From Desmodesmus armatus (taxonomy: Eukaryota; Chlorophyta; Chlorophyceae; Sphaeropleales; Scenedesmaceae): a stretch of 64,000 nucleotides of DNA. Both the position numbers and the translations under genes were made by a program. Of the stretch, positions 22,727-34,785 are shown piece after piece. Under the pieces are notes generated by a model that was not told the origin of the DNA, searched no databases, and worked only from the letters and a program-made list of their open reading frames with translations. Location of the stretch: contig VIIQ02000101.1 of NCBI GenBank assembly GCA_007449985.2, positions 124,001 to 188,000 on the forward strand, given 5' to 3'. How positions within the stretch are numbered: position 1 is the first letter of the stretch; each line of letters opens with the position of its first letter.

Positions 22727-25700
22727 TTAACCACAGGGCGTGCTGAGGAAGGTCATTGCCAGGGGCTGTGTGCTGGGCACTACCCCTGCCGGCATTTGGC
22801 GGCCCAGACCATAACCCTGCTGCAGCAGCAGCTGCTGCTGCTGCTGCTGCTGCAAATAATGCGGAGCATACAACTGCATCTGCGCCTGCTGTATTTGCTG
22901 CTGCTCGTACGGCTGCTGCTCCAGATAGTACCCAGCTTGTGCAAGGTCCTGGGCGGGATACACCTCCAGCTGCTGCTGCTGCTGCTGGTCGAGCTGCTGC
23001 TGGTCAAGCTGCTGCTGCTGCACAGCCTGTGTTGCTGCTGCCAAGTCCGGCGGAGGCGGCAGCAGCTGCATCAGCTCTGTTGCAATGTGATGGTAGTCCG
23101 GCAGGAAGGGGTAGCTCGTCACCTGAGCGGACACGCAGCAGCCGATAACAAACAGCGCACAACAGCAGCGTCACAGTGCATCATGATGAACTTTGACACG
23201 CTTGTGTGCTCACAAAGCACACTACGCAACAATTTGTGGGCGAGTTGACCATACAGAAAACAGGATGGCGCGGAATGCACCGGGCAAGACTTTGGCACAG
23301 GTTGCAGCGCCTTCACATGCCAACCAAACTTAAGCTCCAGCTGCCAGGTGATACCTAGCGAACACGGGGTGAGTGCCTCGGATGCTCTTGCGTCAGCAGC
23401 ATAATCACGCAAGAGCAACTCCCCCACAGCAACACAATGACAAGTGCCGGCAAACAAGATACGGTGGCATCAGATCCAGGACAACAACATACGTGGCATA
23501 GCTACAGGACATCAGTTTTAGATCTGCACAGCAGCCACTCCAGTCATGGTTGACTCACCACAAGTTCTGAGGCCACCAGTGGTGGCAGCAGCTTGTTGAA
23601 GCTCCACTGGAACACCCCCTCCATCACATACTCCTTGCGCAGGTTGCTGTCGATTGCCTCCAGCAGCTGCACTGCAATGGCACAGAAGCTTTGCCCTGTG
23701 TACTTGCTGGGGTAGCAGCTGTCAGTCTGATACCTGCACATGCAGGCATGCGCAGCAGCAAACAGACAGGGATGAAGCTGACGATCTTCCCTGGATCGAC
23801 TGTTTGTGATATGTCGATTGCAATCTGTGTTGATCAACCCATCGCTTTCACACACATGTGCCTTCACACACGTGTGCTAAGACCAAGCCGCCAACACCCC
23901 TTTTTGAAGCCTAATCGGTGACGCGCGCACAAGCACGAGGCAGCGCCGATCGCAAACGTAGTCCAAACGTGTGGTTGGGGCGAGGGACCGTGCATGAGCA
24001 ATCTGAGCGCATGCGCACAGCCATCCTACCTGCTGTTGCTAGCGCTGGTGCTTTCACGCAGGGCTGCGTGCAGCTGCATCAACATCATGCGGCGCTGCTC
24101 CGACACCTTGCGCAGTGTGTCTGTATACAGCTTGTGAGCCACCACAATGTCTTGCAGGGTCTGGAGGTCCAACCTGCAGAAGCGATGCACCACAAGCAGC
24201 ATGTGTTGGGTGTTGGGTTTGATGGTTTTCCTTGGACTCAGCAACCTCAGCAAGGTTGGATGCATCACAGGCAGAATACCTTGCAACTTTGCTGTTGCAG
24301 CACCCCAGCGAAGCGCAGCAGTACAGCATTTTAGCTGTAACATCTGCTACTAAGCAATCTGACAAGAGGTATGCTTCTAAAATAGATATTGACATGTGCC
24401 GAAAGGCACGCATGGATGACCGTCTCACTTGGAGACTGGCCGAATGTTGCAGCTTCAAAGGCACCTCACAGTCTGCCAGGCCTCAACTCAGTCAGGGCCT
24501 AGACAAAGCAACATTCCATGATACAGGTTCCACGCCCACCTCTGCATAAGCAGCTGGGCCCCAGGCACCCAGTGTCCCGGCGGCGGCCGCACCAGCATGC
24601 CTGTCTCAAGGTTCTGGGGGTGGCCAAGCAGCACAGCACAGCAGAGCAAACCGCACACCGTCACCACGCCATTTCACACAGTCAATAACGCACACTGAGT
24701 GGCACTAGATGCCTTCACCCGGACGTGCAACACTGGCTTGCTTGAGCTGCTGAAGCAGCGATGCACGCACTGAGAGCCGCAGACACTGCGGTATGTCAAC
24801 AACTATGCTGTATGGTTTTGCTTCTACATCACCTCTACATCACCTTGACAGCACAGGAAGAAAAGAAAGAAAGGATAGTAAGGATACTGCAGCCACTGAG
24901 GCGAACCTACAGGCCTGAGCAGCCCCCTCACCAGTGTGTGCAGCAAGCAGATGTCTATGCGGTTGGTCGAAGCAAAGGCCCTGAACTCCCCCAACACCTG
25001 CTGACGGATGTGCTGCAGCCGCGCAGCCGCCGCAGACACCTGCACACCCCCAACCGTGCTGCCACCGCTGCTGTTGCCACCCTCACCCCCTGCTGCTGCT
25101 GTTGTTTGCTCCTTGTTGACTTGCAGGACCAGCTGCATGATCTCATTCACAAGGCTCTTGGTCAGCTGCTGCAGCGCAGGCAGCGTCCCCTGCAGCTGCA
25201 GGGCATGGCTGGCAGGCGCCCGCAGCTGCTGCAGCTGCTGCACCCGCGCCGACCCCAGCTGCAGCTGCCTCTGCTGCTGCTGGTGCAGTGGGGGCAGGTA
25301 GGGTCGGCCCAGAGCTTGTCTTACTGCTGTTTCAAGGCGCTCCAGGGATGCGGCAGCAGCAGCGGAGGGGCTACTGGGGCTGCCGCCGCTGCTGTCATTG
25401 CTGCCATGCAGCCCTGCGGCTGCCAGCTCACTGCCTGCGTTGGTGAGCTGCCCGACTGCTGCTGCTGCTCCTGCAGGTGCTGCTGCTGCCATGCTGCCGC
25501 TGCTCTTGCCGTGACCAGTAGCATCCGTGCCAGGTGCCTGTGGGGTGTCTGCTGCTGCATTGCCACCTGGTGCTGACAGCTGCTGATCCAACACCTTGGC
25601 GGATGAACAGGGGCCCTGTGTGAGGCTGCTGTCGGTGCCAGGCCCTGCTGTGCTGGCTAATCCAGCAGCAGCAGCAGAAGGGGCAGCCGCTGCAGCTGCA

Positions 25701-27883
25701 GCATGATCTACCACCCCCTGCTCCTGCTTCACACAACAGCCTCCTGCTGCAGCTGCTGCTGCACTGCTGCTGGCAGGTGTTGCCGCAGCAGCTGGTGCTG
25801 CAGGGAGCTGCAGAGTCGGCTGCTGCTGCTGCTGCTGCTTCTTTGGTTCCAGTGACAGTGCCTCCATGTGCTGCATGAGCACCATGCTGTCACCTGAGAA
25901 AGCATCAGAAAGCATACAGCCAGGTTGAGACACAAAGGCGGCCACAGCTGACTATGGACACACCTACTGTGAAACTGTGCATGGCATGTGACAGCTACAC
26001 AATGCCAGGGGAGCGACTGCCGCGCACACAATGCACGGGGGTTTGGTGAATGTTTGGTGCAGAAGGGCCCTTGCCTTTGCATGACATGGCAGCCGCTGTC
26101 CCTGCAATATGCCACTGCAGGCAATGGCATGTACGAGCCTAGCGTTCCTGCTCAGTGATTACACTCATCCACAAAAAGATTCAAAAAACTTAAACAATAC
26201 ACCCCATGCTACAAACAACATGAGGCCCAATGACGCCATGTCAGGAGAGTCATGCCACAGTAAAATCCACCCCCACCTGCAGAAGCCACCAGCTGGTCCA
26301 GTGCCCTGGCCTTTGCTGTGCACCGTCGCCCCGGCCCCACGCTGCCAAATTACAACTTGTTCCAAGCCACCACTTTTTCCGCCCCAGCCCCAACCGAACT
26401 TCCAGTCACAAACTATTCCCCACTTGCCTCAACCTGTTCCCCCCTTCCTTTCCCCCTACTATATCTACAAGACATGCCTTATGCAAGTCACAAGTACAAC
26501 CACCCCCTGCAACAAAAAAGGCGAGGCTTGATCATGCTCAGGCACCATGTCAGCAGCCAGATCACGTGCACCTGCTGCCCCCACCTGCAGAAGCCACCAG
26601 CTGGTCCAGTGCCCTTGCCTTTGCTGTGAGTGCCTCATGCTCTGCCTCCAGTGCCTGCAGCTGAGCCTGCTTGGACTCAACCTCAGCAACAAGAGACGAA
26701 ACCTGCAGCACGGCACAGCGCACAGCACAGCACAGCATGCCATTCTTGTTACGGCAGCATAAGCAGTTACGGCAGCATGAGCTCACCCCGGGGGGGGGGT
26801 AACCTGGTGGAAGCATTCAAAAAACACCCTAGAGGTTGATTGGCGGCCATGCACCCTGCATTGTGTCGCATTGTGTTGCACTGTCCTGCAGTGAAGCCGC
26901 ATGAACTTTGCAGCGCCCCTCGGCACATGCGACTGCTCTTCCTGCCCAAGCACTCATGGTGCTACAGCCACGTCAGCACAGCTCATCACCCTTGATCCCA
27001 GCAATGCAAGCCAGTCAACGCTATTTACATCCAGGCATCCTTGCCACACCCTCAACAGCGCTGCTGCCTACAGAACCCTCCACATCGCGGCTGCCTACGA
27101 TCCCGCCAAAGCACTGCTGCCTACCTGTTCCTTGCGGCGCAAACGGAAGCGCTTGTGTGCCGCACGCTGCGCATCTGTCACCTTCCTCGGCTTACGCCCC
27201 CCGCCCGGCTGCTTCCCGATACGACCCCTGCTGCCCTGCTGCTGCTTGCTGCTGCCGCTGCTACGCCCACTGCTGCCTGCATTCTGCACACTGGCCTCCA
27301 TGCCAGCACCAACACCAGCCTGATCTCCTGCACCGTCTCCTGCAGCAACTGCTGCTGCAGCGGCCTGACTGTCCCCCTGCCAGCCACCGTACAGAGCTGC
27401 TGTGCTGGGGTCAAACTGGAAGAGACCGGGAACCACAGGGACACCAGCTGCATGCTGGGGGGGATAGTTGGCGCCCAGCATCATCTGCTGCTGTTCACTG
27501 TACTGCTGTGCCTGCATCAAGTCTATTGGCTGTTGCACCGTCTGCTGCAGGTACGCCAGCTGCCAGTCAGACACATGGTGCTGTTGGTGGTGGTGCTGCT
27601 GCTGCTGTGCTGGCACGTTTGCTTGCGCAGCCTGCAGGGGAGCTGCGGGCCCTGCTGGTGCTGCTGCAGCGGCTGAACCAGAAGTGAGTTGAGCGAGTGC
27701 ACCTTCTGGATCGTCCATTACGAGATCCCCAGCTGGGTTCAGCCAGCTCAGCATTTCATCCACCCCGTTTGGCAGGCTGTCCAGGTTGGGGTCGATGTGG
27801 CTGAAAATGTCTGGCATGTCAGAGTTGTCTATGTGGAAACGGTTCCTTAACCAAACGTCGAACCCCTCTTCAGCTACCTCCAT
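22727..27883 (-). CDS. bZIP transcription factor with poly-Gln/poly-Ala regions
   Basis: A nuclear DNA-binding regulator by family. Exons in transcription order: 27883-27125, 26702-26585, 25893-24932, 24613-24540, 24173-24030, 23733-23559, 23122-22727; phases agree and give about 875 residues. Residues 1-230 are acidic, then Gln/Ala-rich. The basic region KVTDAQRAAHKRFRLRRKEQ closes exon 1 and the coiled zipper VSSLVAEVESKQAQLQALEA fills exon 2, so the intron cuts the bZIP at the basic/zipper border. The Asn normally invariant in the basic region is Gln here (AQRAAHKRFR). Later exons carry a helical region (QDIVVAHKLYTDTLRKVSEQ) and FQWSFNKLLPPLVASELV, then a Gln-rich tail. The start is the first ATG after a possible acceptor; a further 5' exon cannot be excluded. 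Target genes are unknown. Confidence 0.85.
26268..26322 (-). repeat. Intronic copy of the 3' end and donor of bZIP exon 2
   Basis: The roughly 50 bases around GAAGCCACCAGCTGGTCCAG (+ strand, 26283-26302) repeat 26578-26630, which includes the end of the zipper exon and its GTGGGG donor. The copy lies downstream in the next intron and is a candidate decoy or alternative donor region. Confidence 0.8.
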
Positions 27884-28440
27884 GCTGAACTGAAGGAGGC
27901 AAAGGGAAGCCACAGAGTGTGTGCTGCAGCTGTCTTGAGCTTGCTGTGGGGGTGCTGACCAGTGTTAGCAGACAAGCAACGCTCTGACAACGATAACAAG
28001 AAGACAAGGTGACACAAGGCTCACGGGGCCCGTCAGATGCTGAACACGTATGTGATGACTACACTGTTAGGCAAGGTCGATCGACTGCCGGTTTTACAGC
28101 ATTGGCGGTTCACCAAGCTGCTGTCAACAGCTTTCTGAAGCTTCTGGAAAGCATTGCAGAGGTTCCGAGGCGCAATGACAAACACATCGTGTCGTTGATT
28201 ATGTAAAGTGGAGTACACTACTACTCGCCACCCGGTTGGGGCGTTGCCAACACCAAGCACACATCTTGGTCAGGGGCTAGGCGCATGTGTACCTGCGGCC
28301 ATGTGCCGACCAACAAGCAGCTGACACCACAGCTGTGTGCCAGCCAGCCTGGCATCATGGGCATCATGCCAGTGCGCAACACATGTATAGAGGTGCTTGA
28401 CCCACCCAGCAAGTCTCCAACAGTGCAACAAGAAGGAGAA
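27884..28440. other. Spacer between the bZIP and hydrolase genes
   Basis: No gene seen. It would contain the bZIP promoter and 5' UTR and the hydrolase 3' UTR. A minus-strand TGTAA (TTACA at 28094-28098) could end the hydrolase transcript. Confidence 0.5.
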
Positions 28441-31238
28441 TCAGCAGCTATCACGCGGACACAGGCCCTTCTCATGGCCAGCTTTCACAGCAAATGCAGT
28501 GACCACGTCCAGCAGCTGCTGCTGGCGGCCCTTGAACCAGTGATCTGCACCTTCCATCTCCATCAACTCTGATCCAGCTATGTGGCGCGCCAGATTCGCC
28601 GCATCTGACGCTTCACAGATTGGGTCGCATGCACCATGCACAACCAGGACCTGCATGACATACGGTACGACAGCAGTGCTGACTCAGCACGAAACTTTGG
28701 ACCAAGTGCTGTCAGGCGACAGAGAGGGTGACCTCATCTGGACCTAAGCGCTGCCGGTGCTGCTTACCACTGCTGCTCACTAACTGTCGCTCACCACTGC
28801 TACACCGGTGCTGCTTACCGCTGTGACGTTACGGGTGCTGCTTACCACTGCTGCTTACCACTGCCACACCGGCCTGAGGCTCGTCGCACCTTGGGCCGGA
28901 TGTTGTGCTCCATGCTGCTCATGGTGCTGCAGGCGCCTGCCACATCCGATGCAAAACGTTCAGCCATGGCCTACACAGCACAGCACAGCATGGCCTCGCC
29001 CAGCATGCGCCACACACATGCATGCCACATGCACATAGTCGGACTATTGGCAACAGCTCACCCATCAGAAAGACACATGACATACACGATCCACACAGCA
29101 AGAGCTATCTGCAGGGCTCCCTGCCCCCCAGCAAACAACCATGTTCATGGGTTGCTCGGTTTTTTGCTGAGCCAAATTACCGTAACTATAACTGTAACTG
29201 TAACTGTAACACACGCCCACCTCCACATCCAGCTGCCAATGGATTTCATGGCCATCCCCGTCCCTGCGTGTCCTCTGCTGCAGCGGGCCACTCTGCCGCA
29301 GCTGCTGCAGCACGTCTGGCCCATATCTCTGGTGCATGTTGAGGGTCAGGTCGTACCGCCCAGCCACCAGCACCACCAGGGGTATCAGGTGACTCCAGCC
29401 ACCACTGCTGCCGCCACTCCTGCCGACACCACTGCTGCCAGCAGCGGTGTGCAGCTTAGCAGTATGCTGGCCCTGCTGCTGTGGTGGCTGCTGTTGATGC
29501 TGAGCGTGGTGTGCTGGGGTTGGCTGGTTGGGCTCTGCTTGCTGCTGCTGCTGCAAGGCTGGCAGGGTGATAGATGCCTGGCCTGAATACAGTGAGGCAT
29601 TGATGGCGCCTCTGGAGTGGCCTGCAAGCGAACAGTGGGACATGCAGACAGGCGGGCAGGTGGGGTGAGTGGGCTGCCGTTGGGGGCGGACAGTCATGTT
29701 GGTAGTGGAGCCCCTGCTGCGCTTAGTCCTTGCCACCGGCCCCTGCAAACAGCTTCACTGCAGCCTTGCGCCATACCTTTTCATTACAACTGCCTCTACG
29801 CTTTCACACCGAACCCCTTACCCCCTACGCCCTCCCCCCATGTCGCTCCCAATGTGCCCTTTGCCGCATATGACAATGCTGCAGATCCTTGAGCAAGCCT
29901 GAGCAAAGTGTGGTCCGTCTGTGGCTGGCATGTACGTGCATCTCACGAAAAGTTTGGAGGTCATTAGTGCTTCAATCTCAATGTGTTGACTTTGGGTCAT
30001 ACGTACTACACAGGTCTGTTGGTAGCCCCCTGGTCAGCTGCTCTCCTGTCAGGCCTAGCTTTCCTGGCATCCATAGTCTCTTGACACCAGTCACTGAGTA
30101 CTGAGTACCAGCCACACACCGTGAGTGACTCACCTACCAGCAGTACTACCTGCTTGTTATGCTGCTGCTCCAAGAAGCGCTTGGCAGCTGCCATCTGCCC
30201 GACCTCCTGCACAAAGCATCAGCACAAAGTCATGAGGCATGCTGTATTCTTAGTCCAGTCAATAGGGCCACTACAGTCCTGCTGTAAGCATGCACAAGAA
30301 CAGATGCATCATATGCAACTCGAAGCCTGCGTTTTGCGGCTACTGCACTTGTGCAGATCTGTGGATGCAATCACTGCTGCTGCCAGATCCGCATTAATTG
30401 GGCGCATCTGCGCAGCCGCTATACTGCTGAAACCTTGGGGGTCAGGAGCTGCAGCTCTTGAGCATGTTCACATGTAGTGTGTCGCAGGCTGGGCACCCCA
30501 TCAGCCCAGCAGTCAACCTCCAGAAGGCAAGCTTGCTGTGTACCCCTCCGTCTCAGGGCCAACTGTGTGCTGCAGCCACGCACCTCCATGAAGCTAGCAA
30601 ACCTGAACGGGCCAGGAGAATCCATGTTGCCTGCACAGTGAGCAGATCCCACATGTGGTAGGGACCCTTTGACCTCGGCTGCTTGGATGGGTCGTAATCA
30701 AGCTTGACTGCTCTGCCAAGACGCACATATCCTAGCACAAACAGTCGAGCATGTGCAACATGTCTAAGGCGGCTGGTGTCATGCACAAGCGTGTCAGCTG
30801 ATGCCCACCACACTGCTGATCATGCCCAACTTGATGCCTGTCTCCGACTCAACAGGCATAGGGGTGCTGGCATCCAGCTAACCCCATCAGCCTAGCTTTA
30901 GTCCGTGGCCTGCCATCACCTGTGTAGTCAAACCTCAGACTGCTCATGCCTAGCTGCTGTGCCAGGTGGTGGGCAATCGCAGGGAAGTGAAAGCCGTTCT
31001 TGTGGGAGGCGAAGCCATGGCACAGCAGGGCACATTGCTGAGGGGTGAACGGCCTGGAGGGACTGCTGCTACTGCTGGTGGTGGCGGTGGCCGTGGCGGC
31101 ACTACACTGTGGGAATGCAGGTGCGGCAGGTTCGCACAGGATGCCTGCCAGGGGGAAGCCCTCTGGTCCAACAAATGTCACAGGGGTCTCTGTGTACGCT
31201 GGTGGGCTGCCGCCGCTTGGTAGCTGACTGCCCTGCAT
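28441..31238 (-). CDS. Alpha/beta hydrolase fold protein
   Basis: Serine hydrolase of the alpha/beta fold, substrate unknown. Exons in transcription order: 31238-30920, 30630-30584, 30206-30134, 29621-29221, 28970-28890, 28650-28441; phases agree and give about 376 residues. Exon 1 has CALLCHGFASHKNGFHFPAI (HG oxyanion region) followed by RFDYTGNMDSPGPF across the first junction. The nucleophile elbow is GHSRG, split by an intron. The catalytic Asp is in VLVVHGACDPICE and the His in EGADHWFKGRQQQLL, so the triad is complete. Exon 4 carries a Gln/Ser/Gly-rich insertion of about 60 residues between core strands, typical of simple-repeat growth in this genome. The start is uncertain: an acceptor-like ctgttacag at about 31290 suggests that an upstream exon may add residues before the Met used here. 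Confidence 0.85.
29180..29212 (+). repeat. (AACTGT)n short tandem repeat
   Basis: Four to five units of aactgt/aactat lie just downstream of hydrolase exon 4 on the coding strand. They are intronic. Confidence 0.7.
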
Positions 31239-31998
31239 GCCTGTGGATGGAGTGCACTGTGATGCTGGATTTGCACGCAGTGCTTCTGTAACAGATAAGG
31301 GTGGCTGATGCAATCTGGGCCAGGCTGGGGGAGTGACTACTACCAAGGTGAATACTTTCTGGTGAGCAATGCTTGAACTTAAGTTGAACTCGGTTGCAGT
31401 TTCATGCAATTTAGGGCCGGCATCTCAGGGCCTGCGGCCAATTTGGAACGCAGTTGATCAGATCTCACCGATCTGAGGTCTCAAGTCAACTTATCATTAG
31501 TGACAAGAATCGCCAATCACATGCCATTGTTCTTTTCCGGTAGACAAATGTACAGTTGGCTTTTGTGACGGACGTCGCCCGGACTGTTTCACCGGTTGGC
31601 ACTGATCTCAACTGCTGTTCTGGCCTGCCAGCCCAGGGGCCCATCTTGTTTAGCTATCTGTCAGCTGTCAATTGCTGTTTCAACGTGGAAACAAGTTCCC
31701 ATTTGCTGGCCTGCATCAGTCAGTGGAGACAGCAGTGCACAACTGACACAGTCCCCCATACCAACCAACTGCAGTCAGTTCACACAAGGCAGAACACAAG
31801 CAGGTAGGGCTCTCAGGGTGTGCCAGGGCAGCGTTTATCTGCAGGACGGCAGGGACATATCCGTGGTTGTCCCTTTCTGGCACGAATCGTCGCATGTCTG
31901 GAGTAGGTGTCATTACACGCTACCCTCTCTTCGTGATGTGCAGGGGCTGCCTTCAAAAGCAGCACCACAGGGCCAGGGCAGCAGTCACAGCAGCAGCC
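31239..31998. other. Shared upstream region of two divergent genes
   Basis: The hydrolase (minus) and signal peptidase subunit (plus) starts face away from each other over about 760 bases, so this interval should hold both promoters and 5' UTRs. No recognisable motif stands out. Confidence 0.5.
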
Positions 31999-33860
31999 AT
32001 GCACACCTACTCAAATCGGGCCAACACGGCCCTTACCTTCTTTGGGACAGTAGCAGCAGTGCTATGCGTGCTGGTGGCAATCACGGACATGTTCCACCAA
32101 TCGGACCCACCAATCTCTGTTACCCTAGAGGAAGTCAAGAAACTGTCCCTGCACAGGTTTGTAGTATACTGTCATGCTGTTGTGCCTGTGAGACTGCAGC
32201 TGTCATGTCAGTTCACCAGGTAGTAGCTGCAGCTGTGTACAGTCAGCGCCATCAGCAGAGCAGGGGGGGGGGGGTGGCTGCCGCACACCATGGTTGCCAC
32301 ATCAAACAGCAGAGGAGCAGCAGCTGAGTGTTATCAGGGGCTCACACTGTCATCTACCAACCAGCAGCTGGTGCTGTGCCAGAACAGCTGAGACAGTGAG
32401 AGCAGAGCAGGGACATGTTTGGTGTGGTGTGTCTGGTGTATGCACACCCTTGCTTGCCATCCTGCCTGTCCCTGCTGCCCTTCCTTGCTGCTGTCAGCCC
32501 CAGCAGGAATAGGTTGCTCTGTAGCAGCATTGTCACATCACCATCATGTCCCCGTGCTAGCCGTGCAGACTGTTGCCTGCTGTGTGTGCATGAGCACGTG
32601 TTGTGTTGCTGCTGCTGTGTGCCTGCAGGGGCAAGCAGGACCAATATTGTGATCCAGTTGTAGTCTTTCAGCTGTCTGACCGCTGCGTGTGTGGACACAT
32701 GAGTATTTTGCACACGTCGTGTTGCTGCTGCTGCTGTGTTGTGCCTGCAGGGGCAAGCAGGACCAGGTTGCGCTGTCCCTGCGTATGGATGCTGACCTGC
32801 GCAGCGCCTTCAGCTGGAACACCAAGCAGCTCTTCGTGTATGTGCAAGCAGAGTATGTCACACCGGAAAACAAGGTGAGCATGGCAATGGTGTCGCCTGG
32901 GGTGTAAAGGTGGGGCCAGGAGTGTGCCAAAACTGCATCCCAGACACTGCAAAAGCTGTGAATGGTATCCACAAGCCATGGACAAGGCGGGTTCAACAGT
33001 ACGGTAGTTGGCGACTGGGAGCTAGTCCAGCAATGGCGCTGTGCTGGATGGCCCAAGATGCAGTAATTGGGGAGGTCCCGGTGACAGGGGCAGCTTCAGC
33101 AGCCCGGGGGGGGGGGGGGGGAGCTTAATCATGCACCTGCACGCCGTCGCTCCCTGCAGCTAACACTGTGCTCATTCCTGACTGTTGCCGTCCCCACCAT
33201 CTTCACTTCCTGGTGCACCCTCACCCAAACTAAAACTGCTTCAACTGTCGACCGGCATCATCCCCCCCCCCTCTGAGTGATCCCTGCCCGCTCCCCCCCC
33301 CCCCCCCCACACACACACACAGGTGAACCAAGTTGTGCTGTGGGACCGCATCGTGCAGCACTCAGCATCCCCCGCTCACTGCTTCACTGTCATAGTCGAC
33401 GTCATTGCACCTCCGCCACTTCAAGCGACCCCTGCCCGCCCCGCTGCCGCCACCCCCCCCCCCCCCCCCCCCCCACACAGACACACAGGTGAACCAGGTT
33501 GTGTTGTGGGACCGCATCGCCAGCCCCAACTTCGATAGTATCCCTCTCTCATAGCTTTGAATGACATTGCGGCCTCCTTAGCAACCCCTGCCTGTGTTGC
33601 TTCTGCCCCCCCCCCCCCCCACACACACACAGGTGAACCAGGTTGTGTTGTGGGACCGCATCGTCCAGCGTCAGCGTGACGCCCACCTCAAGGTGAAGAG
33701 CATGCGGCTCAAGTACCCCTTCATAGACCAGGGCAAGAACCTGAGGGGCCTGGCCTACAACATAACCGTGAGCTGGGACGTGATGCCCAAGGTGGGGCTG
33801 CTCTACATCCGCAGCAAGTCATTCCCTATGGAGCCCCTACCAGAGGAGTATACGGCGTAA
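31999..33860 (+). CDS. Signal peptidase complex subunit 3 (SPC22/23-type)
   Basis: Accessory subunit of the ER signal peptidase complex, a single-pass type II membrane protein whose lumenal part supports signal-peptide cleavage. Exons: 31999-32156, 32751-32874, 33633-33860; phases agree and give 169 residues, close to the usual 170-180. The N-terminus MHTYSNRANTALTFFGTVAA runs into one membrane helix, and the lumenal domain has FSWNTKQLFVYVQAEY, NQVVLWDRIV and NLRGLAYNITVSWDVMP, all strongly conserved in this family. The intron before exon 2 holds one copy of its 5' edge, and the intron before exon 3 holds two copies of its 5' edge. Only the third copy continues into the full exon. Confidence 0.95.
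32593..32642 (+). repeat. Intronic copy of the acceptor and 5' edge of SPC3 exon 2
   Basis: The sequence gtgttgctgctgctgtg...ctgcag|gggcaagcaggacca repeats 32711-32765, the real acceptor and first 15 bases of exon 2, about 117 bases upstream. The copy lacks the rest of the exon. Confidence 0.85.
33287..33530 (+). repeat. Two intronic copies of the poly-C/(CA)n acceptor and 5' edge of SPC3 exon 3
   Basis: Units of poly-C, acacacac, AG and then GTGAACCAGGTTGTGTTGTG occur at about 33290-33361, 33455-33520 and 33609-33671. The third is the true exon. The first reads VNQVVLWDRIVQ before diverging and the second stops matching after WDRI. Spacing is about 165 and 145 bases. Confidence 0.9.
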
Positions 33861-34135
33861 AGCAGCAGGGGTGTGTGGTATGTGTTGGTTGCAGCGCTGG
33901 TGTGGTGTAAGTGCCAGCGGTGAGGGCAGCTTGTCGTGCAAAAGCTTGCGGCGCCCTGGAGGGGAAATTGTGTTGGTGTGTTGTGAGCTGTGGTGCTGGC
34001 TGCTGCAGCAACAGGCGGTGGACCCGGACCCAGGGCCTGCACATAGGCTGCACAGGTGCCAACTGCCAGCAGTCAGGCTATGAATCAGTGCTATGTTAGC
34101 AGTGGCAGTTACTGTACACACCTCAGTGTTGACTG

Positions 34136-34140
34136 TGTAA
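34136..34140 (+). terminator. TGTAA poly(A) signal candidate, SPC3 gene
   Basis: TGTAA about 275 bases after the SPC3 stop codon. Confidence 0.45.
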
Positions 34141-34785
34141 CTGTCAGGGGCCTTATGATGATGCCTTACTGGGAACAACAGCACTGGGCGCAAGCCTGGC
34201 AGATGTGCTGAGCTGCAGCTGAGGTGATGGGGGTGGCCTACCAGCGTGTCACGCCAGCTTGACGTCAGTGCGCCAACAGCAAATGCAGATCGCTTGGGCG
34301 GGCAGCGATGCATGCATACACTTGCACTGCACTGGCTGGGGTAACAGGTCCCTGCCTAGTCGCATTGTGATGTGCATTGTCTGCAACATCAGCTGACAGT
34401 GCATCTGTCTGTTCAATGCAATGATGGCATTTGTTGCAGCATTCCATGTACAGACCCCGCAGTGCGCAATCTAGCTGGAATCCATTGGGGCTGAGTGCAT
34501 GTACAACATCCGTGCACCGGGTTTGCAGCATCGCACGTCAAGCTGCATCGCTGCGCTGCAGCTCCACTGCCGGGCCGGGATTGCGTGGTGATAAGTCACG
34601 TCGGGTGGCACCAACAAACGATTTGCACAGAAAAATGTACCAGACTTCTCTCAACTTCCCCCGCACCAAACCCGAAATGCTACACGAGCACGCATACTCG
34701 CTGCGAGGCAATACAGTGCACGAAGCCCCCGACAGCAGAAGCCGCTGCCTCCTCCGCGACCCCTGCACCTTATTCAACAACGATC

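Noticed and set aside
22517..23248. 243-codon + strand frame rich in Leu
   Set aside because: It is the complement of the Gln-rich last exon of the minus-strand bZIP gene.
24761..25576. 271-codon + strand frame
   Set aside because: Antisense shadow of bZIP exon 3; no domain, and the minus-strand exon has matching splice phases.
29180..29212. (AACTGT)n considered as an interstitial telomere repeat
   Set aside because: The unit does not match green algal telomere repeats (TTTTAGGG or TTTAGGG).
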